Assembly: GCA_030522415.1 (NCBI GenBank)
Contig: CM060107.1
Span: 24,618,571-24,682,570 of the forward strand
Source of the DNA: Channallabes apus
Taxonomy: Eukaryota > Chordata > Actinopteri > Siluriformes > Clariidae
Direction of reading: 5' to 3'
Length of the DNA stretch: 64,000 bases
The position numbers and the translations under genes were made by a program. Shown here one piece after another: positions 1 through 11,063 of the stretch. Below the pieces are notes generated by a model, which saw only the letters and a list, made by a program, of their open reading frames with translations, made no database searches and was not told the origin of the DNA. Each line of letters starts with the position of its first letter. Position 1 is the stretch's first letter.

Positions 1-218
1 CTGTGAAGCGTCTCTACTATCTGGGCGTCATAATATAACCCCGCGCTTCCACATCAACTATATTTAAATAAATAAATAAGTCGATGGCAGGAAAAACACG
101 GGATGAATACAGCTTACTCCATGAAAGGGTTAACTCATATGGAGAGAGCTAAGAGGGGGGGGAGAGCGTCGTTGAGGCTCCGCCCCCCCGGCCACCCGAC
201 AGAAGCTGCCGTCTACTG

Positions 219-250
<32 letters not shown>

Positions 251-734
251 GCTTAAGGCTATTTTCATCTCCGCTAAGCAAGAGAGGAATCCTCGTGATG
301 AGAACGTGGAAGAAAAGGAGCTTACCTCCATCTGCCGCAGCTCTGTCAGATGCACGAGTTTTAAGCCAGTAATGCGCGGCGCGTGCAGCACTAGTCGAAG
401 CAGTGTAGAGATCGCACTCCGATATGGATTATCACACACGGAGGGATATCTAGTTTAAACTCGCCATATTGGTGAGTTAAACACCTTCTTATTTTGCTGG
501 TTTGAACACAACACGCTCACAACAAGGCTTTGAAGACAAATGATCTGAGGTTTGTTGCCAGCTCACCTGTATTTATAACCTCAACCTGCATCTAATCAGT
601 TGACGTCACCTGGTCGAGGTTATATATAGCCAAAAACTTTGGCGTGTTTCCACACATGCTTCACGACCGGCAACGCGACAAAATGGTTCCCATAGCGTTT
701 TTACGCAGCATCGAGTGTAGCCTTGAAAGGCAAC
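1..734 (-). mobile_element. Broken DIRS-type retrotransposon, 5' end (partial)
   Basis: The stretch aligns by eye with the 5' part of the full DIRS element at 53559-58698 (its 57.69-58.70 kb part): the gag-coding segment near 20-210, then the terminal repeat with the GACGTCACCTG core near 604-614, ending in a degraded copy of the element terminus at 734. A run of about 27 T (220-247) interrupts the gag region and the reading frame is destroyed. The element runs off the window start, so its other end is unseen. It is a relic in the same orientation as the full copy. Confidence 0.8.
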
Positions 735-763
735 ATCTTTTCCTGCATTTTTTTCTGCTTCAG

Positions 764-931
764 GAGTCAGTCTGTTCTGAGACAGTGAGAGTAGAGGAAG
801 GGGCAGATTCAGAACCAGGGAGGGAGTCGGAGACAGCAGAACAAAGAGATGATATTGCCAGCACCAGCACAGGGAGCACAGTTTTTAGTTTAGATCTCAT
901 GTTTACATTTTATTGTATGTTGATGGCTTGA
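764..931 (+). other. Candidate 3' terminal exon (unknown gene or transposon)
   Basis: A pyrimidine-rich run ending in TTCTGCTTCAG (753-763) is a good 3' splice site. The sequence after it is open in the acceptor frame for 55 codons to a TGA at 929-931 and is rich in Glu, Ser and Thr (motifs SETVRVEEGA and ASTSTGS). An AATAAA follows at 954-959. The exon starts 30 bases after the end of the DIRS fragment. The acidic, Ser/Thr-rich composition resembles N-terminal linkers of transposon-encoded proteins, but I do not recognise a family. No upstream exon is visible in the window. Confidence 0.35.
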
Positions 932-2513
932 CTGTAAACAACATAAACAATGCAATAAATTTATAAAAATATATATTTATTGTCCCCCCTACTGTTAAAT
1001 GAAATTTACGCCCATGGTTAGTCGTGAAATTATCACCGACATTAAAACGCATTATTAACGTCGACAGAATAAAGTAAAGTTTTATTTCTGGAATTAATGC
1101 ACGGGATTCATCTTAGGCTTTTTTTTTCCTTTCGGTTCTTTCGTTTCTCAGCGCCGGACTGTTGATGTCTCTTTCCAGGACCAGGCATATCGTTCAATTA
1201 TTATCATTTTTTTGGCCAAATAGGCAGCCGTAACAGAGGTAAGAGCGCGCGCGTCATCACGTGTGCTTAGCCGACTCTGCGTTAACCGTAAATTTCAATA
1301 TAGATGTGTATATTTTTGTTTATTTGTATATGTATGTTATTAATATAAATTTTTTAGAGATTGTGTGTGCATGCACGGAGAGTTTGTCTTGATAAGATTA
1401 TGTGGATAAGTTGATAAGTGCACTCTAAAAAATGTTGGGTTGTTTTTTCTACCCAAACGCTGGGTTGCCGCTGTTGGGTCATTTTTCTGGGTTATTTTCA
1501 GAGAGTTGGGTAGTTTTTGTGTAACCCAGCTGCTGGGTTAAAGTTTGCTTGGCCCCTCCCCCTAAGTTCACCGGTGGATTCAGCGGCTGTCACTCAGCTT
1601 CATGTCTCTTGAGCTCCCACACCGCTGATGACGGGTCATCCTCCTCGGACATTTAAGGGAAAATGACGTTAAATACAAGTCTGTATACACATGGTCACTC
1701 ACCTAATTCACATATGACTGAAAAATTATTACTATATGTAACATTTATTACTGTTACCGTGTTAAGGTTACACACAAACTTTCCGGCTGGTCTGAGGTAC
1801 TGGATGATAATTTAGCTGAGAATAGCTGCTAGTTAGCCAAAATACCCAACCTGTGTATGAAAGAAATGGCTAAGATTTCTGAGCTTTTTAACTTTCTCTG
1901 TAGAATGTTTGCAGGGTTACGAAGATGGTGAAGTGATGAATGAACGCTAAACTGTTAACTGTAGTGCTAGCATGATGCAGGCTTTTAGTTAGTTTGCTAG
2001 TGTTAGCAACCACTTTAGAACTTTATTAATCTCACTGCTTGAGACAATAAAATGCTGGGGTTTTACAAAACGCTGACCCTCTCACAAATATACAGACCTG
2101 CTAACCCTGCCGTTTTTCACTAGCTAGTAATTTACTCTGCGGTCAAATTTCTCCTGCGTTTCTCCCGAGTTATAACAATATTTTACACCTTGTTTTTACA
2201 CATTTTACACAAATGTACCAGTATGACACCAGCTATGAAATTTTTTCGGTAATTAGCTTAAAATCAATGCAGACTACAATATCAACTAGTCTGACATAAA
2301 GAGCTGTATCCTAAAAGTCATGCTTATTTTGCTGTTATATTTTTGGTAGTAGCTGTCTCCATGTTTTTGTTTCTGGTTACCTACACCCTATCTTAATGGG
2401 CAGCTTTGTAATTTTTTAGTATCAATCCTATTTCACACTAAATTAATAGTCTTACTCAGTTTAATCTTTGCTATTCAACAAAATTTTAACTTTTTCATTT
2501 CTTTCTTTCTAAG

Positions 2514-2615
2514 GTTGGAACCAACATGGTGGAATACCTCCAGCAGGCTGAAGTGTCAAGGCCGTACCCCTACATCCTGACGTTGGGAGATAATGACCAG
2601 TGCTGCTCTCAGTAA
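2514..2615 (+). other. Candidate terminal exon inside the 1421-3274 transposon
   Basis: A pyrimidine-rich tract ending in CTTTCTTTCTAAG (2501-2513) precedes 33 open codons ending with TAA at 2613-2615. The peptide includes NMVEYLQQAEVSRPYPYIL and is not low-complexity. An AATAAA lies at 2724-2729. Together these look like a last exon carried within the transposon. I do not recognise the peptide. It could be a captured host exon or the relic of a transposon gene. Confidence 0.35.
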
Positions 2616-2879
2616 TGTTGTAATGCTGCCTCAGTCTATTTGTGCAATTACTCCATTCTGCCCTTATCAGTAATAGTATAGTAATGATGTCACTGTTGAT
2701 TATCTGTTCTTGTGCTTTTGAAAAATAAATGTTTTTTCTAAGAACATTTAATAGGATGTTGTTTATTGCATATATGTATGGTTTTTTGTAATAGACCAGT
2801 ATATCAAAGTAATTTAACTGTTTAATAGACATGGGTGTTTTTTGTGTGTTTTTTTAACAGATTCACTGTAAAACATGAA

Positions 2880-3262
2880 AATAATAATAACCTATTTGTG
2901 AGGTAGAATTAACCCAACATTCCAGTTAAAATGAACCAACAAACCCCAAACATATGGGTAGAACATTTGACCAATTTATGTGGTACAATTAACCCAACAT
3001 TATAGTTAAATATGACGTAGCATTTGGATTGAATATTTAACCCATCTTGATGGGTTAAACAAATAACCCATTTTGCTGGTTAAATTAACCCAGCATTATA
3101 GTTAAATATGACCTAGCATTTGGGTTGAATATTTAACCCATCTTGCTGGGTTAAACTAATAACCCATCTTGCTGGCTTAAATTAACCCAGCATTTAGTTA
3201 GTCCTATATTTATCCAGCAGCTGGGTTAAAACAACCCAGACTGGTTTGTTTTTAACCCAGCA
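2880..3262. repeat. Subterminal tandem repeats of the 1421-3274 element
   Basis: About eight imperfect repeats of a 35-45 base unit built on ATTTAACCCA..TGCTGGGTTAAA fill the right flank. The left flank (1435-1540) has shorter copies in inverted orientation. Such arrays are typical transposase-binding subterminal repeats. Confidence 0.7.
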
Positions 3263-3274
3263 TTTTTTAGGGTG

Positions 3275-4100
3275 TGTATGTTGTCAAAGTATTTGTGGAC
3301 ATATAATTAGGGAAAATTTTTTTTAATTAAGGATGTCTTGAAACAATGCACTAACTCTACAGTATTTATTTGAACACGGTAAAGGTGTTAATGTTTCGTA
3401 CATTCCTTAATTTGTCCTTTCGGTTTGTGTTTTATGTTTCACTGTTTTCAATATACTGTACATACTGTAAAACGTATGGACAACAATGTTCCGGAAGCAG
3501 TATTAAATATTCAATAAGGCACACACACAATTTAGTTCCAATAAAGTTTTATTAAATATATAATAAAGCAGGCAGTACTGTATATGGCAAATGGTCACTC
3601 AAAATCTTTACAAAAGTAAGAGTATTCATTAATTAATTTTTTTTTACAAAAGAGGAAAACTCAGTCTTTTCTTTCTAAGAAGTTCGTTAATTATGTCTCT
3701 TATTTGCTTGTTGTTGTGGGCTGTGGGGTGGAATTTCCTAGCAACAGCATCGGAAAGTGCTTGAAACCGACTACAAAATCTGATTTAATTACTGCCATTA
3801 ATAAATTCTGGTTTGAGGTACTTACAGAAGAGGCATGTAATAAATACATAAATACGTTGTTTAAAGTCCTTCCAGTAGTGGTTAAAAATCAGGGTGGACA
3901 CACAGGAATGTAAATGAACACTGCATTTATGACCCCACAAATAAAACCTTTGAGATGATACATTTGCCGTATGGTGTGTTTATTTGAATATATTCAGTAA
4001 ATTTATGAATTACACTCAAAGTATCAAATCCACCTATGAAGTCTGATTTAATTGTTACAATTAAACATTTTATATTTACTTATGTTCATCTTTCTATTTG
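3275..4100. other. AT-rich stretch, nothing recognised
   Basis: No coding or mobile-element hallmark was found. Short reading frames here (for example 3704-3913) lack any recognisable domain and have AT-driven composition. Confidence 0.5.
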
Positions 4101-4104
4101 TTTT

Positions 4105-4325
4105 GCTTGCGAAACCTCTCAATTCTGTGAATTCCCCCATCAGCGAAACTGGTTTGATAACTTCACACCCATCAAAGGTGAGAAGGGGGATTACAGTAAC
4201 GGTGTAACAGTAACGATTGTACTTTTAAAATGTAACCTATACATATCTACAGTATAAGCATATTTAACTACTTCAGCAGTGAATCAGAAACTTGGTCAGT
4301 CTGGCTTTTAGATAAAGTCCTTCAG
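4105..4325. repeat. Dispersed repeat, copy 1 (blocks A and B)
   Basis: Block A (about 4110-4195, containing AACTTCACACCCATCAAAGG) recurs at about 40165-40245. Block B (about 4303-4322, CTTTTAGATAAAGTCCTTC) recurs at about 44010-44029. Here the blocks are about 110 bases apart; in the other locus they are about 3.8 kb apart with several transposons between them. Family unknown. Confidence 0.55.
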
Positions 4326-4504
4326 AGCAAGCATTGTGTAAATATAATATATAAAAAATAATGTAATATAAAATAAAATAATATAAAATAAATAAATATA
4401 TAACATAAATGGTTAATGATAGCAATAAAATCAGGCTTAATAGTTGGATTTGATACTTTTCTTTTTATTTACTGTATAGACATCTTATTATGCTTTCTCT
4501 GTTA

Positions 4505-5059
4505 TTAATCAGTCCAAAACATAGAGTCCAGCAATTTCAATTCTAGCTGTTCTTTCAACATTTTGTCATTTTTTACAGCGACCACTGCCGCAGTCAGTTC
4601 CATTCGTGGAATGGTGGTTTGTTTCAGGGGTGCTACATGGCAATTCCCCATCATGAATGCACAATGTGTAAGTCCATCAGTGTTTACTAACCTGAGGTAT
4701 GAGACAGCTCCGTATCCCATTTCACTTGCATCCGAGAAGTGGTGGAGTTGTGCTGTAGCTGTAACTCCGAAGTCGGCTGGTTTTATGCACCTTGCTACGC
4801 TGAACTCGGACAGTCTGTGCAGCTCTTGCAGCCAGGGTTTCCATGCCATTGCAAACTGCTCGGGAATGTCATCATCCCAGGCTAGTTTTTCTTTACATAG
4901 CTGTTGCATTGGGATTTTAGCTGGCAGTATGGCAGGTGGGAGAAAGCCTAACGGGTCGTATGTTGAGCTAGTGACTGACAGAATTCCTCTTCTTGTCACA
5001 GGTCGTTCCTTTAAACTAATCTTAAACTTGAACATGTCTGAATCAATGCACCACAGCAC
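4505..5059 (-). pseudogene. BEL/Pao pol fragment (A17-type/RNase H region)
   Basis: The 184-residue frame carries the Pao-type segment PVTRRGILSVTSSTYDPLGF and an RNase H start with HFSDASEMGYGAVSYL and PRMELTAAVVAV, giving the first Asp and the Glu of the RNase H site. It ends at FWTD, before the rest of RNase H and integrase. It lies directly downstream of the gag-RT fusion at 5236-7083 in the same orientation but another frame, so both belong to one broken element. No 3' LTR resembling 7240-7560 was found to the left, so the 3' end is lost. In an intact element this would be part of the Pol polyprotein making cDNA in the cytoplasmic particle. Confidence 0.85.
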
Positions 5060-5235
5060 CCCAGAGCTCTCTCTATGGGCAGGGCATCTTTACTCAAGTC
5101 TAAGTCTCTCATGTCTTTGATCATTTCACTCTCGGGAATGACAGTCAGTGGGGCACGGCTATTGCTTGCCCGTTTAGTGAGGTTAAACCCTCCGCTTGCA
5201 CAGAGACTTGTGAGATCATTGTATAGGGCGACTGC

Positions 5236-7083
5236 TTAGTCATGACTCGAAACGAATTCTACATAATCGTCTACATAAAAGTTTTTTAGCACTGTATTAA
5301 CTGCCACAGCAGATGCATTGCTGCGGTTTTCTTCTGCTGTCTTTCTGAGGGCGAAGTTAGCAACACTAGGTGACGATTTTCCACCGAACAGATGAACTAC
5401 CATTTTGTATTCAACTAAGTCTTGGTTCACATCTCCATTCGGCCACCATGGGAAGCGCAGCTGATCTGTGTCCTTCTCGGGGACTTTCACGTGATAGTAC
5501 ATAGCTTCTACTGTGTCCTTTTTCTTGGACTTTATTTTAACGGGTACAATGGGGAGGATGCAATTGCCTCCAGCCTCCAGAGTGAGCGCATTTGGTGTAC
5601 TCACAGCAGGTGGTGTATTTGTTGTGCCACTTTCAGTTTCGTTTCTGTGGGCGCTCGTAACTGACTGCGCTGTGTCTGGCACTGCTATGTGTAGCATGCT
5701 TGGATGTGGCTTTGAACACAATGAACATGTAATTTTTCTGGTACAGTCTTTCCACAAATGACCCTTTCTTAAACATCCTAAACAGAATTTGTTTCTTTTT
5801 AAGAATTCTACTTTGTCTTTGTATGTCTTATCATTAAATTGGAGGCCATCGTCTAAGATATGCTCACCTTTGCAATGTGCGCACGGTTTAGTGAAGACGC
5901 TGACAGGTAATGTACCAGCATTCTTCATTGTAATCAAGTCTTTGTGAATTTTACCAACCTGTCTGTCCTCGGTTGCGACGCTGACCCTGGGTTTTCCTTG
6001 GCCCCTTTGTTTGGGTCCTTGAAGGGATGTGTGACTGGGTTTTCTGTCGCTGGTTGCAGCATCCAGTTCTGTAGAGTGCGCGCTGCTTAGGTGCGCGTTG
6101 CTCGATTCAGTGACTGCGCTTTCGTTCGCAGACTGCGCTCGGCTGTTACCTGTTGAGTTGGAAAGGTGAGAGTGCGCGCTGCTCGGACACGCGCTGCTCG
6201 ATTCAATGAGTGCGTTCTCGTTCACAGGCTCCGCTCGGCTGTTACCTGTTGAGTTGGAAAGGTGAGAGTGCGCGCTGCTTGGACGCGCGCTGCTCGATTC
6301 AATGAGTGCGCTCTTGTTTGCAGGCTGCGCTCGGCTGTTGCATGTTGAGTTGGAAAGTTGAGAGTGCGCACTGCTCGGGCACGCGCTACTTGGACGCGCG
6401 TTGCTCGATTCAATGAGTGCGCTCTTGCTCTTGGTCGATCGGCTGTCGTATTTGCGATCTTGACGTTGAAGCACTCTTAATTTGGCATTATGCATAGCGA
6501 GCGCTGTTTTGGTTTCCAGTCTTTCTTTTTTTGCCTTTAGTTGTGCCATTAGTTGTGCTTCCTCTATTTCTAGTCGTGCCTTTAGTTGCGCCTTTAGCTG
6601 TGCTTCCTCTATTTCTAGTTGGAGATGTTCTTCCAAGGTTGCAGCCTTTGCCAACAACGCTGCTCTTTCGGCTTCTTCTTTCTTTAGTCGGGCTGAGGAT
6701 GATGTAGAAGTTACAGACCTTTTGGATGCTGCCGTTATCAGTGACACGCTGATGCCCGGCGAGACATCTTCGCGTATTCGCGACATCACAGAGTGGCCCT
6801 TAATGTCCTTGGTGTCCGCTATCCAGCGACCCACCTTAGCTATGAATTCTGTGCGGCCTTGGGCCTCAGGTGCGCCGCAAGCGCCCTGATCGCGTTTGTG
6901 TTCGTGTGCATAGTTCATAGGCGTCTTTAATGCAGTAGACATTACATTTTGTTGAATTTGCTTGGCTTTTCTTGCATCCAGCGCCTCGTTGAGGTTCTTT
7001 CTGTTCGTCTCGTAGAGCGCCGTTAGGCTCCCCAGCCAAGTGCTGGGAGCGTTGTCCTCGTTGGTCGGCATGGTGAAGTTCAA
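5236..7083 (-). pseudogene. BEL/Pao gag fused by deletion to reverse-transcriptase remnant
   Basis: This 615-residue frame starts with an N-terminal gag region, then a charged coiled coil (about 131-210), a Ser/Ala-rich tandem repeat (221-337) and cysteine clusters: CAHCKGEH at 401-408, a knuckle CLGCLRKGHLWKDC at 434-447, and CSLCSKPH from 453. Around residues 525-541 the sequence jumps from the start of the protease region straight into reverse transcriptase (LRFPWWPNG, then VHLFGGKSSPSVANFALRK and the catalytic YVDD at 603-606). Protease and the RT fingers are therefore missing in frame, giving a gag-RT fusion. Start chosen at the first Met; Met5 is an equally plausible start. In an intact element Gag forms the particle that packages element RNA. 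The copy is dead. Confidence 0.88.
6073..6423 (-). repeat. In-frame tandem repeat within BEL/Pao gag
   Basis: About three and a half copies of a roughly 100-111 base unit encode SALIESS-ARPSSAHSHLSNSTGNSRA-type repeats of 33-37 residues. All copies stay in frame. Copy differences are mostly substitutions, with one short duplication (PSSACPSSAH) in the first unit. Confidence 0.8.
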
Positions 7084-7239
7084 TGGCTATTCTCTTTTAC
7101 TTTCCCTTTCAGCGTTCACTTGTTTTCGTTCAAACAGCGGAAAAGCTTTTGACTTTATGTAGATGCGGTCATATTATTTCACTAGTTTTGACGCGTAGCT
7201 CTGGTTTAAAGTTTCACTCACACAACAGAAGTCCGATCT

Positions 7240-7560
7240 CTTTGTCTCTTGTACTTTATTTTGTCAGCATCAAAGAATCAACACTTCATACAGTCGTTTT
7301 GAGTAAATCCACTGTGATTACAGACACCAGTTGCTGCATCTTGCAAATCTCTGACTTTTACAACAACCTGTTTGCTGTATCTTACAAATTACAGTCTTAG
7401 CTTGCATATATAACAACACTCTTGTTGTATATCTCTACTTACGGGAGCTTACGGTTACAACAACCTACAGTAGTTGTTGTATCTTAAATTCTTAGCTTAC
7501 CGGGAGCTCACGTTAGCTGACGAGCTTACGGTCAAAAGCTTGTGTTCCCGTAGCCGCCCG
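7240..7560 (-). repeat. Possible 5' LTR of the BEL/Pao element
   Basis: Upstream of gag, read on the minus strand, lies a segment with internal ACAACA/TGTTGT-rich repeats and an AATAAA (plus coordinates 7255-7260) some 170 bases before gag. That is the place expected for a 5' LTR. The partner LTR is missing, the edges are not defined, and no primer-binding site could be named. Confidence 0.35.
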
Positions 7561-8754
7561 CATCTAAACTGAACTCTCTTTCATATGACAGTCACACAAA
7601 TGCATGTAATAGTAGAATGACATCACAGACCAACTTACGCTTGTCAAAATGGATGCATAACTTAGAAATTTAAAGCTTATGGCTTATGTAACAAACTTAA
7701 TGCTTTACTAATGAATAGAACAAGGTAGAATAAATGAAATAACAACAAATAAAATAAAATAAACACACCAACAAATTCATAACAAGTACGATATGGCTCT
7801 TACATCTACTTTGAACAATTGTTGTGTAACCTGCAAAGCACAAGAATTAAAAGTCATTCCAGAGTTGATCCTCATTTCGCCTGTCGTTGGCTAATGGCTT
7901 TTTTCGAGTTTGAAACAGAAGCTGATGTGCAAATTCTCAGATAACTTGACAGGCGGAGTAGAAAATGTATATTAATAAGTAGGTAAACAGGTGTTCCTAA
8001 TAATGTGGTATACACACTGGTTAAATCTGTGTCAGGATTGTTCAGTTTGAGGAATATACTTCTATTTAAAAACATATGTATTACAATATAATTGGGAAAC
8101 AAACTGAATGAAAAGTGATCAATATAAGCCAAATAAATCATAGATCAATCAATTAATCAATCAATAAACATGGAAACATGAAACATGGAAACTTATGATT
8201 TACTTATGGCACATCCAAATTTAACAACATGCCCTGTTGCAGTTTTTCTCTTTCACACAGGCATTATCTGCTGATGTCATACTATGCTTAATGATTTATG
8301 CAATGTTCCTGAACAGAGTAAAATCATGCATGCAACAGGAAGAAGAGTTGCCACCTGATTTCGACAAAATAATTATTTAATCACAGGCTTACAATATTTT
8401 AACCTAGTTTGTAGCTAGCTGTTGTTCTATGATATCAAAAGCAGTTGGTCTGGGATATCAAAGGCATTTGCTAGGCACATTTATGTCTAAAGCTGATATG
8501 TTGATATAAAATTGTCTTGAATCAAGCCTTAACACTTATATTATGCTTCAGGTCACTGAGACCCCAGATCTTCTTTGACATAGGCTTCCAGACACCTCTT
8601 ACAAAATGTTTACATGCCCCTCTGTTTGACTCCTCAGAGAAACCATCTAGAATATAACTGAATGCAATAATGTCAATAATTTTTCCTGCTCATTAAATTT
8701 CTGCCTAGTGCTAAGGGTAAAGTTGACTCTCTCTACATGTTTCTTTCCCTTGCA
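7561..8754. other. AT-rich stretch, nothing recognised
   Basis: Only a short AATC-type repeat (about 8145-8167) stands out. Short frames have no recognisable domain. Confidence 0.5.
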
Positions 8755-8792
8755 TACACACACACAGAAACACACACACACACACACACACA
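8755..8792. repeat. (CA)n microsatellite
   Basis: An almost pure CA dinucleotide run, interrupted once by GAAA. Confidence 0.9.
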
Positions 8793-8847
8793 ATAAGTTG
8801 GTTGATGTTCTGAAGAAAAGTGGGCAATCCCTCAACAAGATGACCAC

Positions 8848-8867
8848 CATTGTCATCGATGACAATG
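8848..8867. repeat. Perfect 20-base palindrome
   Basis: CATTGTCATCGATGACAATG equals its own reverse complement. It sits just before a CACTGTAAAAA motif (8869) that resembles a DNA-transposon terminus; no matching right end was found. Confidence 0.6.
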
Positions 8868-8868
8868 T

Positions 8869-10230
8869 GCACTGTAAAAACTGGGACTGGGGTGAAGTAA
8901 TATTTAATAGAAAATTTGATTAACCTTTACACTATTAAAAAGAGTGCAGCTAGTTTTAAACAACATTAAGCTTAATTCAGCAAATTTTGATAAACATTTA
9001 ATTTATTTTACTCAATTTTGGTTGAAAATACTTAGACTAAATAAACTGAGTAGAAATTAAGTGAGGAAAATTAAAGTCTCAAAAAAAAAGGTGGATTTAA
9101 CTCAAAACACACTCTAATTTTAATCAACATCCACTTCCGCCTGAAGTGCCACATGGACATGGACCAAGCAGAAGCTTGTTGGACTGCTTTGTCACATATC
9201 AAATAAAGACCTCAAGGTAAGATGTTTTCTCTCATTTTTAATGAATAAATGTCTAGTAGCAATGTTGGTGTTAATGCAATTTGACAGACTAACATTAGTT
9301 CATTTCATTGCACATGAGCTGCCGAAGCTAATATAGTTAACAAGTGCTCAAAGTATATTTAATTAACTGAAGTCATGTTAATGCTAAAGTTAGGTTAAAT
9401 TACTGCTGCTGAATCTGTGAAAAACAAAGTCTTTGCATTTAGTTTGTGGTGTAACAGGTGACAGACATCTTAATTTGCTTCAGGTCAAGGATAGGACTGA
9501 GGAAGGCCGTCTAACTTTATAAAACTGTTAATAACATACCCTTCTAATTTAAAATTATCTGCATAAAACATGACACTAATGTCCCCTTCTATGTTTTACC
9601 GATAGTAGTGGCAGCATTGCCTCTCTTTTCCTACCCCAAGTCAAAGTATTAGCAAAGTTGCCACATGAGAGCACAAAATGCACATTACAGGGCAAATAAA
9701 CGTAAATAAATCAGTGTTAATTTGTTCACAATAAGTATTCAGTGACGACGTTTTAATTAATGACGAAATTTTAACGATTTTTATTTTTATAATAATATAA
9801 CATTAATATTCCCATCTCAACGCGCCGAAGTTTTCCCTTTTTTTAAACCAACCGTTTGCATGTATCTGTTTGAAAGTGCAAATCCTCTCTCATTGGACGA
9901 GAATCTATCCAGCAAGTCAGGTCTCGTAAAGCCGGGCACCTGTTAGCATGCTGCTAACCAACTCAACGGTGCTGTTAGCTTAAAGTCCCACACGATAATG
10001 AACGACATGGCAGCCGCAAGTTCACCAGCGGCCTGTCAGGTGGGAAGAAAGAGGAGACATGATGCGGGTGGGGAAAAAAACACCGCCAAATTTGGAATGA
10101 AAGGTCCTGCTTATCGTGTAATAGCTTTAAGCACGATCAATAGCTTTAATTTAAGGGCTTGGCCTTCCTATTTTTTATGTTTACAAAACCTCTGTATTTG
10201 CTCTTTTGTTAAGTCTTTTGTTGATTGTTG
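8869..10230. other. Unassigned stretch with weak exon-like signals
   Basis: AT-rich sequence beginning with a transposon-end-like CACTGTAAAAA. A donor-like CAAG/GTAAGA lies at about 9215-9222. A CpG-containing segment at 9900-10070 holds an ATG (9998) followed by MNDMAAASSPAACQ and then KRRHD. The frame soon runs into AT-rich sequence with no domain. Nothing here is firm enough to call a gene. Confidence 0.3.
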
Positions 10231-10239
10231 TCACTGTCA

Positions 10240-10735
10240 CAGATTTCCCTACCTCTGGGAAGGTGTTTTTGTTCTTGACAGCTGTTCTAAAGGGGTTTTT
10301 CTTTAGCAGAGAAGAATTCTTCTGTAATCCATCACAGTTGTTTTCCATGGTCTTCCAGACTTTTGATGTTCCTGACCTCACCAGTCTCTTCTGTCTTTTT
10401 TAAGAATGCACCAAATAGTTCATTTGCGCACACCTAATGTTTTTATTTCTCTGATGGATTCATTTTAGTTTTTTAGCCTAATGATGCTTGTTCCCTGGCA
10501 GTAACAGGTCTTTAGACTTCACATTGTTAACAGCAACAGGTTCCTAATGCAACACTTAGAATAAACTCTAGACCTTTTATCTGCTGACTTGTAAATGAAC
10601 TCAAGAGAAAATACACCCCTGGCCATGGAACTGCTGAGGAGCAAGCTATCCCAATATTTTTGTGCCACCAAAAATAGGTGTCTTTGTATGAAAATGTCTG
10701 TAATGCCTACACAGTTCAACCTTTTTTTTTTCTCT
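10240..10735. repeat. Dispersed teleost-type repeat, unclassified
   Basis: The text (for example TTCTCTGATGGATTCATTTT and ACCTTTTATCTGCTGAC) resembles, from memory, a repeat common in many fish genomes. I could not define termini, so the class is open. Confidence 0.3.
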
Positions 10736-10999
10736 CTCTCTCGACCAAAAAAAAATTAATGCCGACAGTCTCCACTTTAAGCACATCTCTTCATTTCATT
10801 CCAAATCCATGGTGGTGTACACAGCACAAACGATATTGTTACTGTCCAGATACTTCTGGTCCTATCTTTACTTACTGCTTCAGTGCAAAGCTCATTCTGC
10901 AATCTATTTTCTTGGAGAGTTACAGTAACTACAGTATTAATTACAGTAACATGATATTGGTTTATAATGTTTTTTTTTTGTTTTGTTTTGCCATTTCAG

Positions 11000-11063
11000 G
11001 TCCCAAACAATGCTGCTTGATGGAGTACGTAGGGGAACTAGATCAACTTACAGTATGAAAGAC
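11000..11063 (+). other. Candidate 64-base internal exon
   Basis: A T-rich tract ending CCATTTCAG (10991-10999) precedes 64 bases followed by a strong donor GTAAGT (11064-11069). One frame is open throughout (SQTMLLDGVRRGTRSTYSMK then D) after a split first codon. Both splice sites match consensus well, which is uncommon by chance at this spacing. No family is recognised and the flanking exons are not established. Confidence 0.35.

Larger units (their letters stand above)
1421..3274. mobile_element. Non-autonomous DNA transposon with long subterminal repeats
   Basis: The ends form an inverted repeat: CACTCTAAAAAATGTTGGGT at 1421-1440, matching the reverse complement of 3255-3274 with two differences. 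Both flanks carry many copies of an AACCCAGC/GCTGGGTT motif. Between them lie a CpG-rich segment (about 1545-1640) and an exon-like segment with polyadenylation signal (2514-2729). No transposase is present. The termini resemble fish hAT-type non-autonomous elements, but no clear 8-bp duplication was found, so the superfamily is uncertain. Confidence 0.75.

Noticed and set aside
5422..6889. Plus-strand frames opposite BEL/Pao gag
   Set aside because: Mirror frames of the gag coiled coil and repeats (Ser/Ala/Cys-rich), with no independent signal.
8869..9120. Left end of a further DNA transposon (CACTGTAAAAA)
   Set aside because: No inverted partner could be located, so the element was not called.
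9998..10306. 102-codon plus-strand frame starting MNDMAAASSPAACQ
   Set aside because: The start looks exon-like but the frame then runs through AT-rich repeat sequence (Phe, Leu, Cys-rich) without a domain.
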